From Neisseria dentiae (lineage in GTDB: Bacteria; Pseudomonadota; Gammaproteobacteria; Burkholderiales; Neisseriaceae), in assembly GCF_024580525.1 (NCBI RefSeq), contig NZ_JANIKQ010000018.1, positions 1 through 61,497 of the forward strand: a DNA stretch of 61,497 bases, written 5' to 3'. A program made the translations under genes and the position numbers. Shown here one piece after another: positions 32,258-40,557 of the stretch (positions within the stretch are counted from its first letter, which is position 1; each line of letters opens with the position of its first letter). A model generated the notes under the pieces. It searched no databases, was not told the DNA's origin, and saw only the letters and a program-made list of their open reading frames with translations.

Positions 32258-32677
32258 ATGAAAAAACTTGCAGTCATTGCCATGCTGCTCGGCCTGAGCT
32301 TCGCTGCTCAGGCCGGCAGCATTCAGCATTTGAAGAAACGCAAAGCGGTGGTTTATACCGACCGCGCCGAGCTGTGTCTGGAAAACAACCGCTGTTATCC
32401 CGTTTTAATCGGCAAAACCACGCCCAAGGGCACGTTTGACCTGAATATCGTGAAAACCACCCAGCGCGGTTACGGCGGCGATGTGATGAAGTTTAAAGAC
32501 GACGGTGACTTTATGTTTGCCATCCACCGCGTGTGGACGTTGAAACCAGAAGAGCGGCGCATGGAGCGCATTGCGTCTTCCCGCGTAAAAGACCGTGTGA
32601 TGACCAACGGCTGCATCAATGTAACCGATGATTTATACGACAAGCTGAAAGCCTATTTTGTGTTGGAAGTGGTTTGA
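32258..32677 (+). CDS. Small secreted YkuD-like L,D-transpeptidase
   Basis: YkuD enzymes join peptidoglycan stems 3-3 or attach proteins to the wall. The 139-residue product has a signal peptide (cleavage near AQA-GS) and a minimal YkuD core. Visible motifs are PVLIGKTTPKGTFDL, the histidine in FAIHRV, and the active-site TNGCINVTDD, where the cysteine is the nucleophile (the usual motif is S-H/N-G-C-I). There is no wall-binding domain. A GTG one codon upstream is an alternative start. It closes a three-gene group with the adhesin and the BamE-like lipoprotein and ends at a DUS terminator. Confidence 0.78.
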   Translation: MKKLAVIAMLLGLSFAAQAGSIQHLKKRKAVVYTDRAELCLENNRCYPVLIGKTTPKGTFDLNIVKTTQRGYGGDVMKFKDDGDFMFAIHRVWTLKPEERRMERIASSRVKDRVMTNGCINVTDDLYDKLKAYFVLEVV

Positions 32678-32700
32678 TTCATTTGCCAAGCATTTTGTGA

Positions 32701-32742
32701 AAGCAAAGGCCGTCTGAAAATATATTCAGACGGCCTTTGCTT
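32701..32742. terminator. Inverted-DUS terminator after the YkuD gene
   Basis: AAGCAAAGGCCGTCTGAA / TTCAGACGGCCTTTGCTT, perfect 18-bp stem with a 6-nt loop. It lies between converging genes. Confidence 0.8.
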
Positions 32743-32766
32743 TTGCCAAAAATCCATATCGGCATC

Positions 32767-33570
32767 TTACAAACAACGATGCGCCAGCGCGGGCAGGCGC
32801 GTGCGCACGCTTTGCAGGCGGGCGGCATCGAGTTCGGCCATCACTACGCCTTCGCCTTCGGGCAAAACGTCGAGAATATCGCCCCACGGGTCGATAATCA
32901 TGCTGTGGCCGAAGGTGCGCCGCCCGCTTTCGTGCGTGCCGCCCTGTGCCGAGGCAACCACATAGCATTGGTTTTCAACGGCGCGGGTGCGCAGCAGCAG
33001 CTCCCAATGCGCTTTGCCGGTGGTGTAGGTGAAGGCGGCGGGCAGCATCATCACGTCGAACGGCAGCTGGGCGCGGAAAAATTCGGGAAAGCGCAAATCG
33101 TAACACACGCCCGCGGCCACATTGATGCCGTCGGCGCTGAAATGCGGCACGCTTGCGCCTGCCAGAATGGTGTCGGCCTCGGCATAGCGTTCGCCCAAGC
33201 CCGAATAGCCGAACAGGTGCATTTTGTTATAAGCGCCGATACATTCGCCGCTGCGGCCGTAAACCTGCATGGTGTTGAGCACTTTGCTTTTATCGGGGCT
33301 TTGTAGCGGAACCGTGCCGCCGAAGAGCACCACGCCGTTTTGCTTGGCGGTTTCGCTTAAGGCCGTCTGAAAAGCCCCGCTGCCCAAAGGCTCGGCAACG
33401 GCCAGTTTGTCGGTGTCGTTGGTGCCCATCAGCGGCCAGTATTCGGGCAGCAAAACCCAAGCGGCTCCGGCGGCGGCGGCTTTTTCCACCAGGCGCTGCA
33501 TGGTGCGGATGTTTTCTTCGGGGCGGGTGCCGGAAACCATTTGAACGGCGGCGGCGCGTAGGGTGTGCAT
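32767..33570 (-). CDS. Nit-type carbon-nitrogen hydrolase (omega-amidase/deaminated glutathione amidase)
   Basis: The 267-residue product is a nitrilase-superfamily amidase with the full catalytic triad: Glu43 (LLPEYW), Lys116 (YNKMHLF) and Cys156 (GVCYDLRFPE). The HLFGYSGLGERYAEAD and LRTRAVENQCYVVASAQ segments match the Nit1/NitB branch, which hydrolyses deaminated glutathione as metabolite repair. It is cytoplasmic. An AG-type DUS is inside the gene near 33360. The substrate assignment rests on subfamily resemblance only. Confidence 0.85.
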   Translation of the reverse strand: MHTLRAAAVQMVSGTRPEENIRTMQRLVEKAAAAGAAWVLLPEYWPLMGTNDTDKLAVAEPLGSGAFQTALSETAKQNGVVLFGGTVPLQSPDKSKVLNTMQVYGRSGECIGAYNKMHLFGYSGLGERYAEADTILAGASVPHFSADGINVAAGVCYDLRFPEFFRAQLPFDVMMLPAAFTYTTGKAHWELLLRTRAVENQCYVVASAQGGTHESGRRTFGHSMIIDPWGDILDVLPEGEGVVMAELDAARLQSVRTRLPALAHRCL

Positions 33571-33686
33571 GGGGTTCTCCTGTTTCAGACGGCCTTGGTG
33601 CGGCCTGAATCTTTGCTTTCATTATGATTTATTTACCGCATATCTGTTACACTTTTTGCATTCGGTAACCCAATAACGGTGCAATC

Positions 33687-34004
33687 ATGAACAGAACAAC
33701 GGTTTGGCTGCTGGCGGCGCTGCTGCCTGCGGTGGCGGCGGCGGAAGTGCGGCTTTACGGCAATATACGCAGCGGTGTGGAAGTGTCGCAAACCAAAATC
33801 GGCGGCGAGCGGCACAGCCGCACTTCGGTAAGCGATTTCGGCAGCTATATCGGCTTGAGCGGTTCGCACCCGATAGGCGGGGGCGGAACCAATGCGGTGT
33901 GGCGGTTTGAGGAAGATGTTCCGGTGGGGCGCAGCAGCAGCGGCTCGATGCACGATTATTTCCGCGAAAAGAAAGCAAACGGGACGGTGCGCCTGCCGGA
34001 TTGA
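33687..34004 (+). pseudogene. Truncated neisserial porin (N-terminal fragment)
   Basis: The 105-codon frame begins with a signal peptide (LLAALLPAVAAAEV). It then shows the opening strands of a neisserial trimeric porin: VRLYGNIRSGVEVSQ, SVSDFGSYIGLSGSHPIGGG and NAVWRFEEDVPVG. Porins of this family run to about 350 residues, but here the frame loses similarity after residue 80 and stops. No further porin sequence is visible before the DUS hairpin at 34039, so most of the gene has been deleted. A short secreted peptide could still be made, but function is unlikely. Confidence 0.75.
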
Positions 34005-34038
34005 GCGGCGCGGCAAACCGTTGCGGTATGATTTTAAA

Positions 34039-34071
34039 TCAGGCCGTCTGAAAACTTTTCAGACGGCCTGA
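34039..34071. terminator. Inverted DUS hairpin
   Basis: TCAGGCCGTCTGAAAA / TTTTCAGACGGCCTGA with almost no loop. It is immediately followed by a composite repeat. Confidence 0.65.
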
Positions 34072-34072
34072 A

Positions 34073-34235
34073 ACCTTTGCAAAATTCTTTTCGATGCCTT
34101 AAACACTTGCGTCATGCTCGGGCTTGACCCGAGCATCTTGTCGTTTTAAAGGGATAACAGATACTCGGGTCAAGCCCGAGTATGACGAAATATAAATAAA
34201 TTCAGCATTAAAATGGATTTTTGCAAAAGCCTCGG
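34073..34235. repeat. Composite repeat: CCTTTGCAAAA ends around the CGTCAT-type palindrome
   Basis: The left end ACCTTTGCAAAATTC and right end TTTTTGCAAAAGCCTCGG enclose arms at 34110-34187. The left arm palindrome is GCTCGGGCTTGACCCGAGC and the right is ACTCGGGTCAAGCCCGAGT. It lies between the porin remnant and the end of betA. Confidence 0.8.
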
Positions 34236-34246
34236 CCTGTTTGCGT

Positions 34247-35941
34247 TTATGAACCGCGTTTCGGCTCGCCGCGCACCGGTGCGCCGCCGGCAACGTAATA
34301 AGGCGCGTCGGACTTGGGCAGCGGGGTGCGGCCGCGGATTTTGTCGGCGATTTTCTCGGCCAGCATAATGGTGGTGGCGTTGAGGTTGCCGGTGATGATG
34401 TCGGGCATAATCGAGGCATCGATCACGCGCAGGCCGGTTATGCCGTGCACGCGGCCTTCGCCGTCGGTTACCGCGTCGTTGCCTTCGCCCATCGCGCAGG
34501 TGCAGGAAGGGTGGTAGGCGGTTTCGGCGTGGTTGCGCACATATTCGTCTAACTCGGCATCGCTTTGCAGGTTTTCAGACGGCGTGATCGCTGCGCCCCG
34601 GTAACGGTCGAGCGCGGGCTGGTTCATGATTTCGCGGGTGATGCGGATGGCGGCGCGGAATTCTTCCCAATCCTGCTCGTGGCTCATGTAGTTGAAGAGT
34701 ATGCTCGGGTGTTCGGCGGGATTGGCCGATTTGAGTTTCACGCGGCCGCGGCTGGGCGAGCGCATCGAGCCGACGTGTGCCTGAAAGCTGTGGGCTTTGC
34801 TGGCGTTGCGGCCGTCGTAGCGCACGGCGATGGGCAGAAAGTGGTATTGGATATTCGGCCAGGCGAATTTTTCGTGGCTGCGGATAAAGCCGCCGCCTTC
34901 AAAGTGGTTGGTGGCGCCCAAGCCGGTGCCGCAAAACAGCCATTCGGCGCCGATGGCGGGTTTGTTCCACCAATTGGTTGCGGGGGCGATGGAAACCGGC
35001 TCTTTGCATTCGTATTGCATGTATAGCTCGAGATGGTCTTGCAGGTTGTTGCCCACGCCGGGCAAATCGAGCACTTCGGCCACGCCCGCTTCTTTGAGCC
35101 ATGCGCCGGGGCCGATGCCGCTGCGTTGCAGAAGCTGCGGCGAGGCGATGGCGCCGGCGCACACAATCACTTCGCGCTGCGCTTCAACCGTTTTCAGACG
35201 GCCTTGGTGTTCGAAGCGCACGCCGCGTGCGCGTTTGCCGTCGAACAGCACCACATCGGTTAATGCGCCGGTGAGAATGGTGAGCCGCTCGCGGTGGCGC
35301 GCCATATCGAGATAACCGCGGGCGGTGGAGGCGCGGCGGCCGTTGGGGGTAACGAAGCGGTCCATCGGGCCGAAGCCTTCCTGTTGGTAGCCGTTCAAAT
35401 CGTCGGTGCGCGGGTAGCCCGCATCCGTGCCGGCCTGAATCATGGCTTCAAACAAAGGATTCGCGCCCGGTTTGGCGGTGGTAACGTGTATCGGCCCGCT
35501 GCCGCCGTGATAGGCGTTTTCGCCCGCATCGCGGTGTTCGGCTTTTTTGAAGTAGGGCAGGCAGTTCAGATATGCCCAATCCGCCAGGCCGGGTTTTTGC
35601 GCCCAATGGTCGAAATCGAGCGCGTTGCCGCGGATATAGCACATGCCGTTAATCAGCGACGAGCCACCCAAACCTTTGCCGCGCCCGCAATCCATAATGC
35701 GGTTGTTCATAAACGGCTCGGGGTCGGTTTTGTAGCCCCAGTTGTAGGTGGTGCCTTGCAGCGGCATCGCCAGCGCGGCGGGCATTTGGGTGCGGAAGTC
35801 GAGACGGTAGTCGGGCAGGCCGGCTTCCAAGAGCAGCACGGACACGTTTTCGTCTTCGGTCAGGCGTGCGGCCAGCACGTTGCCCGCGCTGCCGGCGCCG
35901 ATGATGATGTAGTCGTAGGCGGGTTTTAATGATTTGGTCAT
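34247..35941 (-). CDS. betA: Choline dehydrogenase (GMC oxidoreductase)
   Basis: BetA oxidises choline to betaine aldehyde at the membrane and can go on to glycine betaine, an osmoprotectant. The 564-residue product has the FAD site [17 protein letters not shown] (residues 11-27), the GMC signature [20 protein letters not shown] near residue 85, [15 protein letters not shown], and a C-terminal active-site region [10 protein letters not shown] with the conserved His. Length and motifs fit BetA (E. coli 556). betB lies upstream on the same strand, but 450 bases of repeat DNA intervene. No betI or betT is seen. Confidence 0.93.
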   Translation of the reverse strand: MTKSLKPAYDYIIIGAGSAGNVLAARLTEDENVSVLLLEAGLPDYRLDFRTQMPAALAMPLQGTTYNWGYKTDPEPFMNNRIMDCGRGKGLGGSSLINGMCYIRGNALDFDHWAQKPGLADWAYLNCLPYFKKAEHRDAGENAYHGGSGPIHVTTAKPGANPLFEAMIQAGTDAGYPRTDDLNGYQQEGFGPMDRFVTPNGRRASTARGYLDMARHRERLTILTGALTDVVLFDGKRARGVRFEHQGRLKTVEAQREVIVCAGAIASPQLLQRSGIGPGAWLKEAGVAEVLDLPGVGNNLQDHLELYMQYECKEPVSIAPATNWWNKPAIGAEWLFCGTGLGATNHFEGGGFIRSHEKFAWPNIQYHFLPIAVRYDGRNASKAHSFQAHVGSMRSPSRGRVKLKSANPAEHPSILFNYMSHEQDWEEFRAAIRITREIMNQPALDRYRGAAITPSENLQSDAELDEYVRNHAETAYHPSCTCAMGEGNDAVTDGEGRVHGITGLRVIDASIMPDIITGNLNATTIMLAEKIADKIRGRTPLPKSDAPYYVAGGAPVRGEPKRGS

Positions 35942-36196
35942 AGATTATCCTTTGCTGTTTTCAGACGGCCTTTCGGTGCGTGATGCAAGCTGCCAATCAA
36001 AACGTTTGAATTTCTGTTTCTGCCGGAGCCGGTGCACTTAATCTGCTGCAACAGCCGAACACGGCGTGATTTTGGCGGATAAAGGCGTGCGCTTGTCCGA
36101 GCAACGCGCAGCGTTGTGAGTTCGCACGCCCCGACAAAATCACGTTGTGTGAGGGTAGTTCGCGCAGCGAACCTGTTGCCGCAGTCGCCTTTTTTT

Positions 36197-36230
36197 GCCT
36201 ACTTTTTTTGGCGAAGCAAAAAAAGTAGGT
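36197..36230. repeat. Hairpin repeat with CTACTTTTTTT stem
   Basis: CCTACTTTTTTTG / CAAAAAAAGTAGG, perfect 13-bp stem with a 6-nt loop. Similar 'tttgcctac...gtaggt' stems occur as dispersed repeats in other proteobacteria (from memory). Orientation and role are unclear. Confidence 0.55.
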
Positions 36231-36272
36231 CGCCACCCGCGGCGATAGAGCGGGCCGGTTAATATTCCACCT

Positions 36273-36335
36273 CACCCGAGCATCTCATTGTTCCGAAAGA
36301 AATACTAGATACTCGGGTCAAGCCCGAGTATGACG
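36273..36335. repeat. CGTCAT-type palindromic repeat, left arm truncated
   Basis: The right arm AGATACTCGGGTCAAGCCCG and on to TATGACG is intact; the left arm keeps only CACCCGAGCATCT. It is a partial member of the family at 17855. Confidence 0.7.
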
Positions 36336-36391
36336 GTGTTTGGGTATTTTCAGACGGCCTTTCGGTGTTTCAGGCTGCTTTTCAGACGGCC

Positions 36392-37861
36392 TTAAAACAC
36401 CGATTGGTAATCCCCCAATTCAACCAGCACCGATTTGGTTTGCGTGTAGTGCATCAGAGTTTGCACACCGTTTTCGCGGCCGATGCCGGATTGTTTGTAA
36501 CCGCCCACCGGCATTTGTGCGGGCGATTCGCCCCAGGCGTTGATCCAGCAGATGCCGGCCTGCAATTTGCCGATGATGCGGTGGGCGCGTTTGAGATCGG
36601 ACGACACCACGCCGGCGGCCAGCCCGTAGCCGGTGTGATTTGCGCGCACCACCACTTCTTCTTCGGTGGTGTAGGCCAGAATGCTCATCACCGGCCCGAA
36701 AATTTCTTCGCGGCAGATGGCCATCTCGTCGGTGCAGTCGGTAAATACGGTGGGCGCGACATAGGCGCCGTTTGCCAAGCCGTTTTCTTTCAGACGGCCG
36801 CCGCCCGCAATCAGGCGCGCTCCTTCTCGTTTGCCGCTTTCAATGTAGGCGAGCACTTTTTCCATATGGGGAAAGCTGGCGAGCGGGCCGAAATTCACGT
36901 TTTCGTCCAGCGGGTCGCCCGCGCGGATGCGCGCCACCCGTTCGAGTACGGCGGCTTCGAAATCGGCTTTCAGCTTGGCGGGCACAAACACGCGCGTGCC
37001 GTTGGTGCACACTTGGCCGGAGCTGTAAAAATTCGCCATCAGCGCGATGTCTGCCGCCAAACCTAAGTCGGCATCTTCGCAGATAATCAGCGGCGATTTG
37101 CCGCCCAGCTCCATGGTTACGTCTTTCAAAGAAGACGATGCGGCCTGCGCCATCACTTTTTTGCCGGTGACCACGCCGCCGGTGAACGACACTTTGGCGA
37201 TTTCGGGGTGGCTGCTCAAAGCCTCACCCACGCGCCAATCGCCTTGAACCACGTTGAACACGCCGTCGGGCAGGCCGGCTTCGGTGAAGATTTCCGCCAG
37301 TTTCAGTGCGCCCATCGGCGTGATTTCGCTGGGTTTGAACACCATCGCATTGCCTGCGGCCAGCGCGGGCGCGGCTTTCCACATGGCGATTTGAATCGGG
37401 TAGTTCCATGCGCCGATGCCCGCCACCACGCCCAACGGCTCTTGGCGCGTGTAGGCAAACGCGGTTTCGCGCAGCGGAATCTGGCGGCCTTCGATGGCTT
37501 GCGCCAAACCGGCGTAATATTCGATGACGTCGGCACCGGTAACGATGTCCACATACAGGGTTTCGCTCAAGGGTTTGCCGGTGTCGAGCGTTTCGATGCG
37601 CGCCAGTTCGTCATTGCGTTCACGCAGTATCGCCACGGCGTTTAAAAGAATACGGCTGCGTTCCGCCGCCGTCATCGCCGCCCAAATTTTCTGCCCCGTC
37701 GCGGCGGAGGCCACCGCCGCTTCGATTTCTTCGGCCGTGCTCTGTTGCACGAGGGCAAGGGTTTCGCCGTTGGCGGGGTTGATATCGGCAAAGGTTTCGG
37801 CGGCGGGGTTTTCGGCGGCGTAGGCGCCGTTGATGTAGGCGGTGAGTGTGGGCATGGGCAT
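36392..37861 (-). CDS. betB: Betaine aldehyde dehydrogenase
   Basis: BetB oxidises betaine aldehyde to glycine betaine with NAD(P). The product of about 489 residues has the aldehyde dehydrogenase landmarks: PWNYP-like [30 protein letters not shown] with the general-base Glu, and [15 protein letters not shown] with the nucleophilic Cys. It ends [13 protein letters not shown]. The start is uncertain: ATG 37861 follows AAGGATC, ATG 37855 is two codons later, and an upstream frame to 37882 lacks family similarity. It works with betA downstream in osmoprotectant synthesis. Confidence 0.93.
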   Translation of the reverse strand: MPMPTLTAYINGAYAAENPAAETFADINPANGETLALVQQSTAEEIEAAVASAATGQKIWAAMTAAERSRILLNAVAILRERNDELARIETLDTGKPLSETLYVDIVTGADVIEYYAGLAQAIEGRQIPLRETAFAYTRQEPLGVVAGIGAWNYPIQIAMWKAAPALAAGNAMVFKPSEITPMGALKLAEIFTEAGLPDGVFNVVQGDWRVGEALSSHPEIAKVSFTGGVVTGKKVMAQAASSSLKDVTMELGGKSPLIICEDADLGLAADIALMANFYSSGQVCTNGTRVFVPAKLKADFEAAVLERVARIRAGDPLDENVNFGPLASFPHMEKVLAYIESGKREGARLIAGGGRLKENGLANGAYVAPTVFTDCTDEMAICREEIFGPVMSILAYTTEEEVVVRANHTGYGLAAGVVSSDLKRAHRIIGKLQAGICWINAWGESPAQMPVGGYKQSGIGRENGVQTLMHYTQTKSVLVELGDYQSVF

Positions 37862-37949
37862 CCTGATCCTTGATAACAACATGAAAAAGGGTTTGATTTT
37901 TTAAGCTAACATATTTTCAGACGGCCTGCACGGCAAAAAGGTTCAGGCT

Positions 37950-38092
37950 GAGACCTTTGCAAAACCCCCAGATGCGGATGCAGTTCAAGGCGTAGCAGCG
38001 CAGCGAGCGCAGACATAACATGGAGTTAGGCAAGCAAGCGAGCAGCGCACAACGCAGAAATGCGCCGCAGATGGGGGTTTTGCAAAGGCCTC
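37950..38092. mobile_element. 143-bp miniature inverted-repeat element, copy 2
   Basis: It starts GAGACCTTTGCAAAACCC and ends GGGTTTTGCAAAGGCCTC, with an interior nearly identical to copy 1 at 24388-24530. Where copy 1 has CCGTC at one end and GGCGG at the other, copy 2 has CCCCC and GGGGG, so the ends stay complementary. It takes up much of the 348-base gap between betB and gpmA; the rest holds DUS copies. Confidence 0.8.
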
Positions 38093-38209
38093 AAGGCCGT
38101 CTGAACGGGGCAGACTTTAATATCGGTCAAACCGGCGGCCGCTATGCGCAACGGCGGCGGCAAAATATGTTATAAAGCAGGTTTTCAAAACCCGTATTGG
38201 AGCAAGCAC

Positions 38210-38893
38210 ATGGAATTAGTATTTATCCGCCACGGCCAAAGCGAATGGAACGCCAAAAACCTGTTTACCGGCTGGCGCGACGTGAAACTGAGCGAGCAGG
38301 GTCTGGCCGAAGCCGCCGCAGCGGGCAAAAAGCTGAAAGAGAAGGGTTATCTGTTTGACATCGCCTTCACTTCGGTGTTAACCCGCGCCATCAAAACCTG
38401 CAACATCGTGCTGGAAGAGAGCGACCAGCTGTGGGTGCCGCAAGTGAAAAGCTGGCGTTTGAACGAGCGCCACTACGGCCAGTTGCAGGGTTTGGATAAA
38501 AAACAAACCGCCGAAAAATACGGCGACGAGCAGGTGCACATCTGGCGCCGCAGCTACGACACCCTGCCACCGCTGCTCGACCCGAGCGACGAATTTTCGG
38601 CCCACAACGACCGCCGCTACGCCAACCTGCCGGCCGATGTGGTGCCCGACGGCGAAAACCTGAAAGTTACCCTCGAGCGCGTGCTGCCTTTCTGGGAAGA
38701 CCAAATCGCCCCCGCCATTTTGAGCGGCAAACGCGTGCTGGTGGCTGCCCACGGCAACTCGCTGCGCGCACTGGCCAAGCATATCGAAGGCATTTCCGAC
38801 GACGACATCATGGGCCTGGAAATCCCCACCGGCCAGCCCTTGGTGTATAAGCTCGACGATAACTTGAAAGTGGTTGAAAAGTTCTATCTGTAA
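38210..38893 (+). CDS. gpmA: 2,3-bisphosphoglycerate-dependent phosphoglycerate mutase
   Basis: GpmA interconverts 3- and 2-phosphoglycerate in glycolysis. The 227-residue product has the phosphohistidine motif [18 protein letters not shown] (His near residue 8), LTRAIKT, the acidic catalytic region [15 protein letters not shown], and [16 protein letters not shown] with the second histidine. The frame extends 22 codons upstream, but ATG 38210 has TTGGAGC before it and gives the family start. A very strong terminator follows. Confidence 0.97.
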   Translation: MELVFIRHGQSEWNAKNLFTGWRDVKLSEQGLAEAAAAGKKLKEKGYLFDIAFTSVLTRAIKTCNIVLEESDQLWVPQVKSWRLNERHYGQLQGLDKKQTAEKYGDEQVHIWRRSYDTLPPLLDPSDEFSAHNDRRYANLPADVVPDGENLKVTLERVLPFWEDQIAPAILSGKRVLVAAHGNSLRALAKHIEGISDDDIMGLEIPTGQPLVYKLDDNLKVVEKFYL

Positions 38894-38907
38894 GCTTGAA
38901 CGCCAAT

Positions 38908-38957
38908 AAAGAAAAAGGCCGTCTGAAAATATTATTTTTCAGACGGCCTTTTTCTTT
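38908..38957. terminator. Inverted-DUS terminator of gpmA
   Basis: A perfect 22-bp stem from AAAGAAAAAGGCC through the DUS, 6-nt loop, with built-in A and T runs. It should act in both directions. Confidence 0.88.
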
Positions 38958-39076
38958 ACACAATTTAAACCACGCCTAATTTTGGCATAAATATCGCCCT
39001 CTACAATGCGCTGCATCGGAAAGCCGGCAACTGCGGATTCCATCTTTTTATCCCGATATTTTTTAGGAGTGCGATT

Positions 39077-39598
39077 ATGAAAACACGCTTCAACACTTTG
39101 GCCGCCGCCGGCTTGGCTTCTTTGCTGGCCGTCAGCGGTTATGCTTTGGCCGATAATGGCCGGCAAAAAATCGCCGCCGTGGCGCAAACCCAGGTAACGC
39201 CCGCGCAGGCCATTGCCGCCGCACAGAAACAGGCCGGCGGCCAAGCCACCGAAATCCAGCTGAAAGGCAAATACGGCACGCCCGTTTACCATGTGGAAGT
39301 GCGCAACGGCCAGCAGGAGCACACCGTTTATGTTGACGCCGTCAGCGGCAAGGTTGTCGGCAGCAAAGCCGAAACCGAATGGAAGCCCGCCCGCAAAGCC
39401 GCCGTGTCGCTGGAGCGCGCCATCCAAGCCGCCCAAAGCACCGTTCAAGGCCGCGTGATGGAGGCCGAACGCGACAGCAACCGCGGCCAACTGGTGTATA
39501 AGGTTGATATCCTCGGCACCGACAATGTGCCGCACAAAGTGATTGTGGACGCCAACAGCGGCAAAGTGCTGAATTCTTTTGTGGATTACGACGATTAA
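39077..39598 (+). CDS. Periplasmic protein with two PepSY domains
   Basis: The 173-residue product has a signal peptide (cleavage near ALA-DN) and two PepSY-like units. The first is around TPAQAIAAAQKQAGGQATEI to VDAVSGKVVGSKAE, and the second around SLERAIQAAQSTVQGRVMEA to VDANSGKVLNSFVD. PepSY domains are small periplasmic modules often encoded beside sensor kinases and thought to sense or modulate envelope stress. The response regulator starts 136 bases downstream on the same strand, past a DUS pair, which suggests co-regulation or that this is a target gene. Confidence 0.8.
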   Translation: MKTRFNTLAAAGLASLLAVSGYALADNGRQKIAAVAQTQVTPAQAIAAAQKQAGGQATEIQLKGKYGTPVYHVEVRNGQQEHTVYVDAVSGKVVGSKAETEWKPARKAAVSLERAIQAAQSTVQGRVMEAERDSNRGQLVYKVDILGTDNVPHKVIVDANSGKVLNSFVDYDD

Positions 39599-39734
39599 GC
39601 GGCAAAGGGATACAATAGTCGAGGCCGTCTGAAACCTGCGCGGTCTGATTTTTCAGACGGCCAAACAACGGATATGCAACCCAATCATCAAGCCGCAGCG
39701 ATGATTGGGTTTGCCGCCGTTAAAGGGAAGAGCC

Positions 39735-40409
39735 ATGAGAATTTTATTGATAGAAGACGACAACATGATCGGCCGTGCGGTGGAGGGCAGCCTGAAAGAC
39801 AGCCGCTACACCGTCGATTGGGTGCGCGACGGCAAAGCCGCCGTCGATACGCTGGCCGCCCAGCCCTACGATGCCGTGCTGCTCGATTTGGGCCTGCCGT
39901 ATAAAGACGGCCTGCAAGTGCTGCACGACATCCGCTCGCGCGGCCTGACCCTGCCCGTGCTGATACTTACCGCCCGCGACGACATCACCAGCCGCCTGCA
40001 AGGCTTGGACAACGGCGCCGACGACTACATCATCAAACCTTTCGAAATGTCGGAAGTGCTCGCCCGCATCCGCGCCGTGATGCGCCGCACCGGCGGCAGC
40101 GCCGTCAACACGCTCGACAACGGCGTGCTCACGCTCGACCCTGCCACCTATTACGCCAAACGCCACGACAGCGGCGAAAACGTGCCCCTATCAAACCGCG
40201 AATTCGCCATACTGCACGCGCTGATGCTGCACCCGGGCACCATACTTTCGCGCAGCGATTTGGAAGACAAAGTGTATGCCTGGGGCGAAGAACCCGAAAG
40301 CAACGCCATCGACTACCTGATTCACGCCCTGCGCAAAAAACTCGGCCACGACAGCATCAAAAACGTGCGCGGCGTCGGCTGGCTGGTGTCGAAAAAAAGC
40401 GAAGATTAA
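39735..40409 (+). CDS. OmpR-family response regulator (QseB/PmrA type)
   Basis: The 224-residue product has a receiver domain (MRILLIEDDNMIG at the start, phospho-acceptor Asp51 in LLDLGLP, conserved Lys in IIKPFE) and a C-terminal winged-helix DNA-binding domain (LSNREFAILHALMLHPG, RSDLEDKVYAWGEE, RGVGWLVSK). The sequence resembles QseB/PmrA rather than CpxR-like MisR. ATG 39735 follows AAGGGAAGAG; an upstream extension of 10 codons is less likely. The kinase gene follows. Targets are unknown; the adjacent PepSY gene is a natural candidate. Confidence 0.9.
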   Translation: MRILLIEDDNMIGRAVEGSLKDSRYTVDWVRDGKAAVDTLAAQPYDAVLLDLGLPYKDGLQVLHDIRSRGLTLPVLILTARDDITSRLQGLDNGADDYIIKPFEMSEVLARIRAVMRRTGGSAVNTLDNGVLTLDPATYYAKRHDSGENVPLSNREFAILHALMLHPGTILSRSDLEDKVYAWGEEPESNAIDYLIHALRKKLGHDSIKNVRGVGWLVSKKSED

Positions 40410-40557
40410 CCGGCGCGGTTCCCGTTTGCTTTCAGACGTTCTGCAACTTTTGCCAAAAGGCGTGCGAACCGTTATAAACCGTTTTTTATTTCCCGCTACG
40501 GCTCGAGCGCTTGGCAGGCCGTCTGAAAACACTCATTCCGAAAGGTTTTACCGTTTT

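Larger units (their letters stand above)
35942..36391. other. 450-bp repeat-filled gap between betB and betA
   Basis: No gene is visible. It contains DUS copies near 35960, 36350 and 36381, a GC-rich segment with the small palindrome GTTCGCGCAGCGAAC (36151-36165), the hairpin at 36197-36230, and a truncated palindromic repeat at 36273-36335. Confidence 0.6.

Noticed and set aside
32258..34004. A toxin or effector system next to the adhesin
   Set aside because: The downstream genes are a nitrilase with a full metabolic triad and a porin remnant on different strands beyond a strong terminator. Nothing resembles a toxin or immunity gene.
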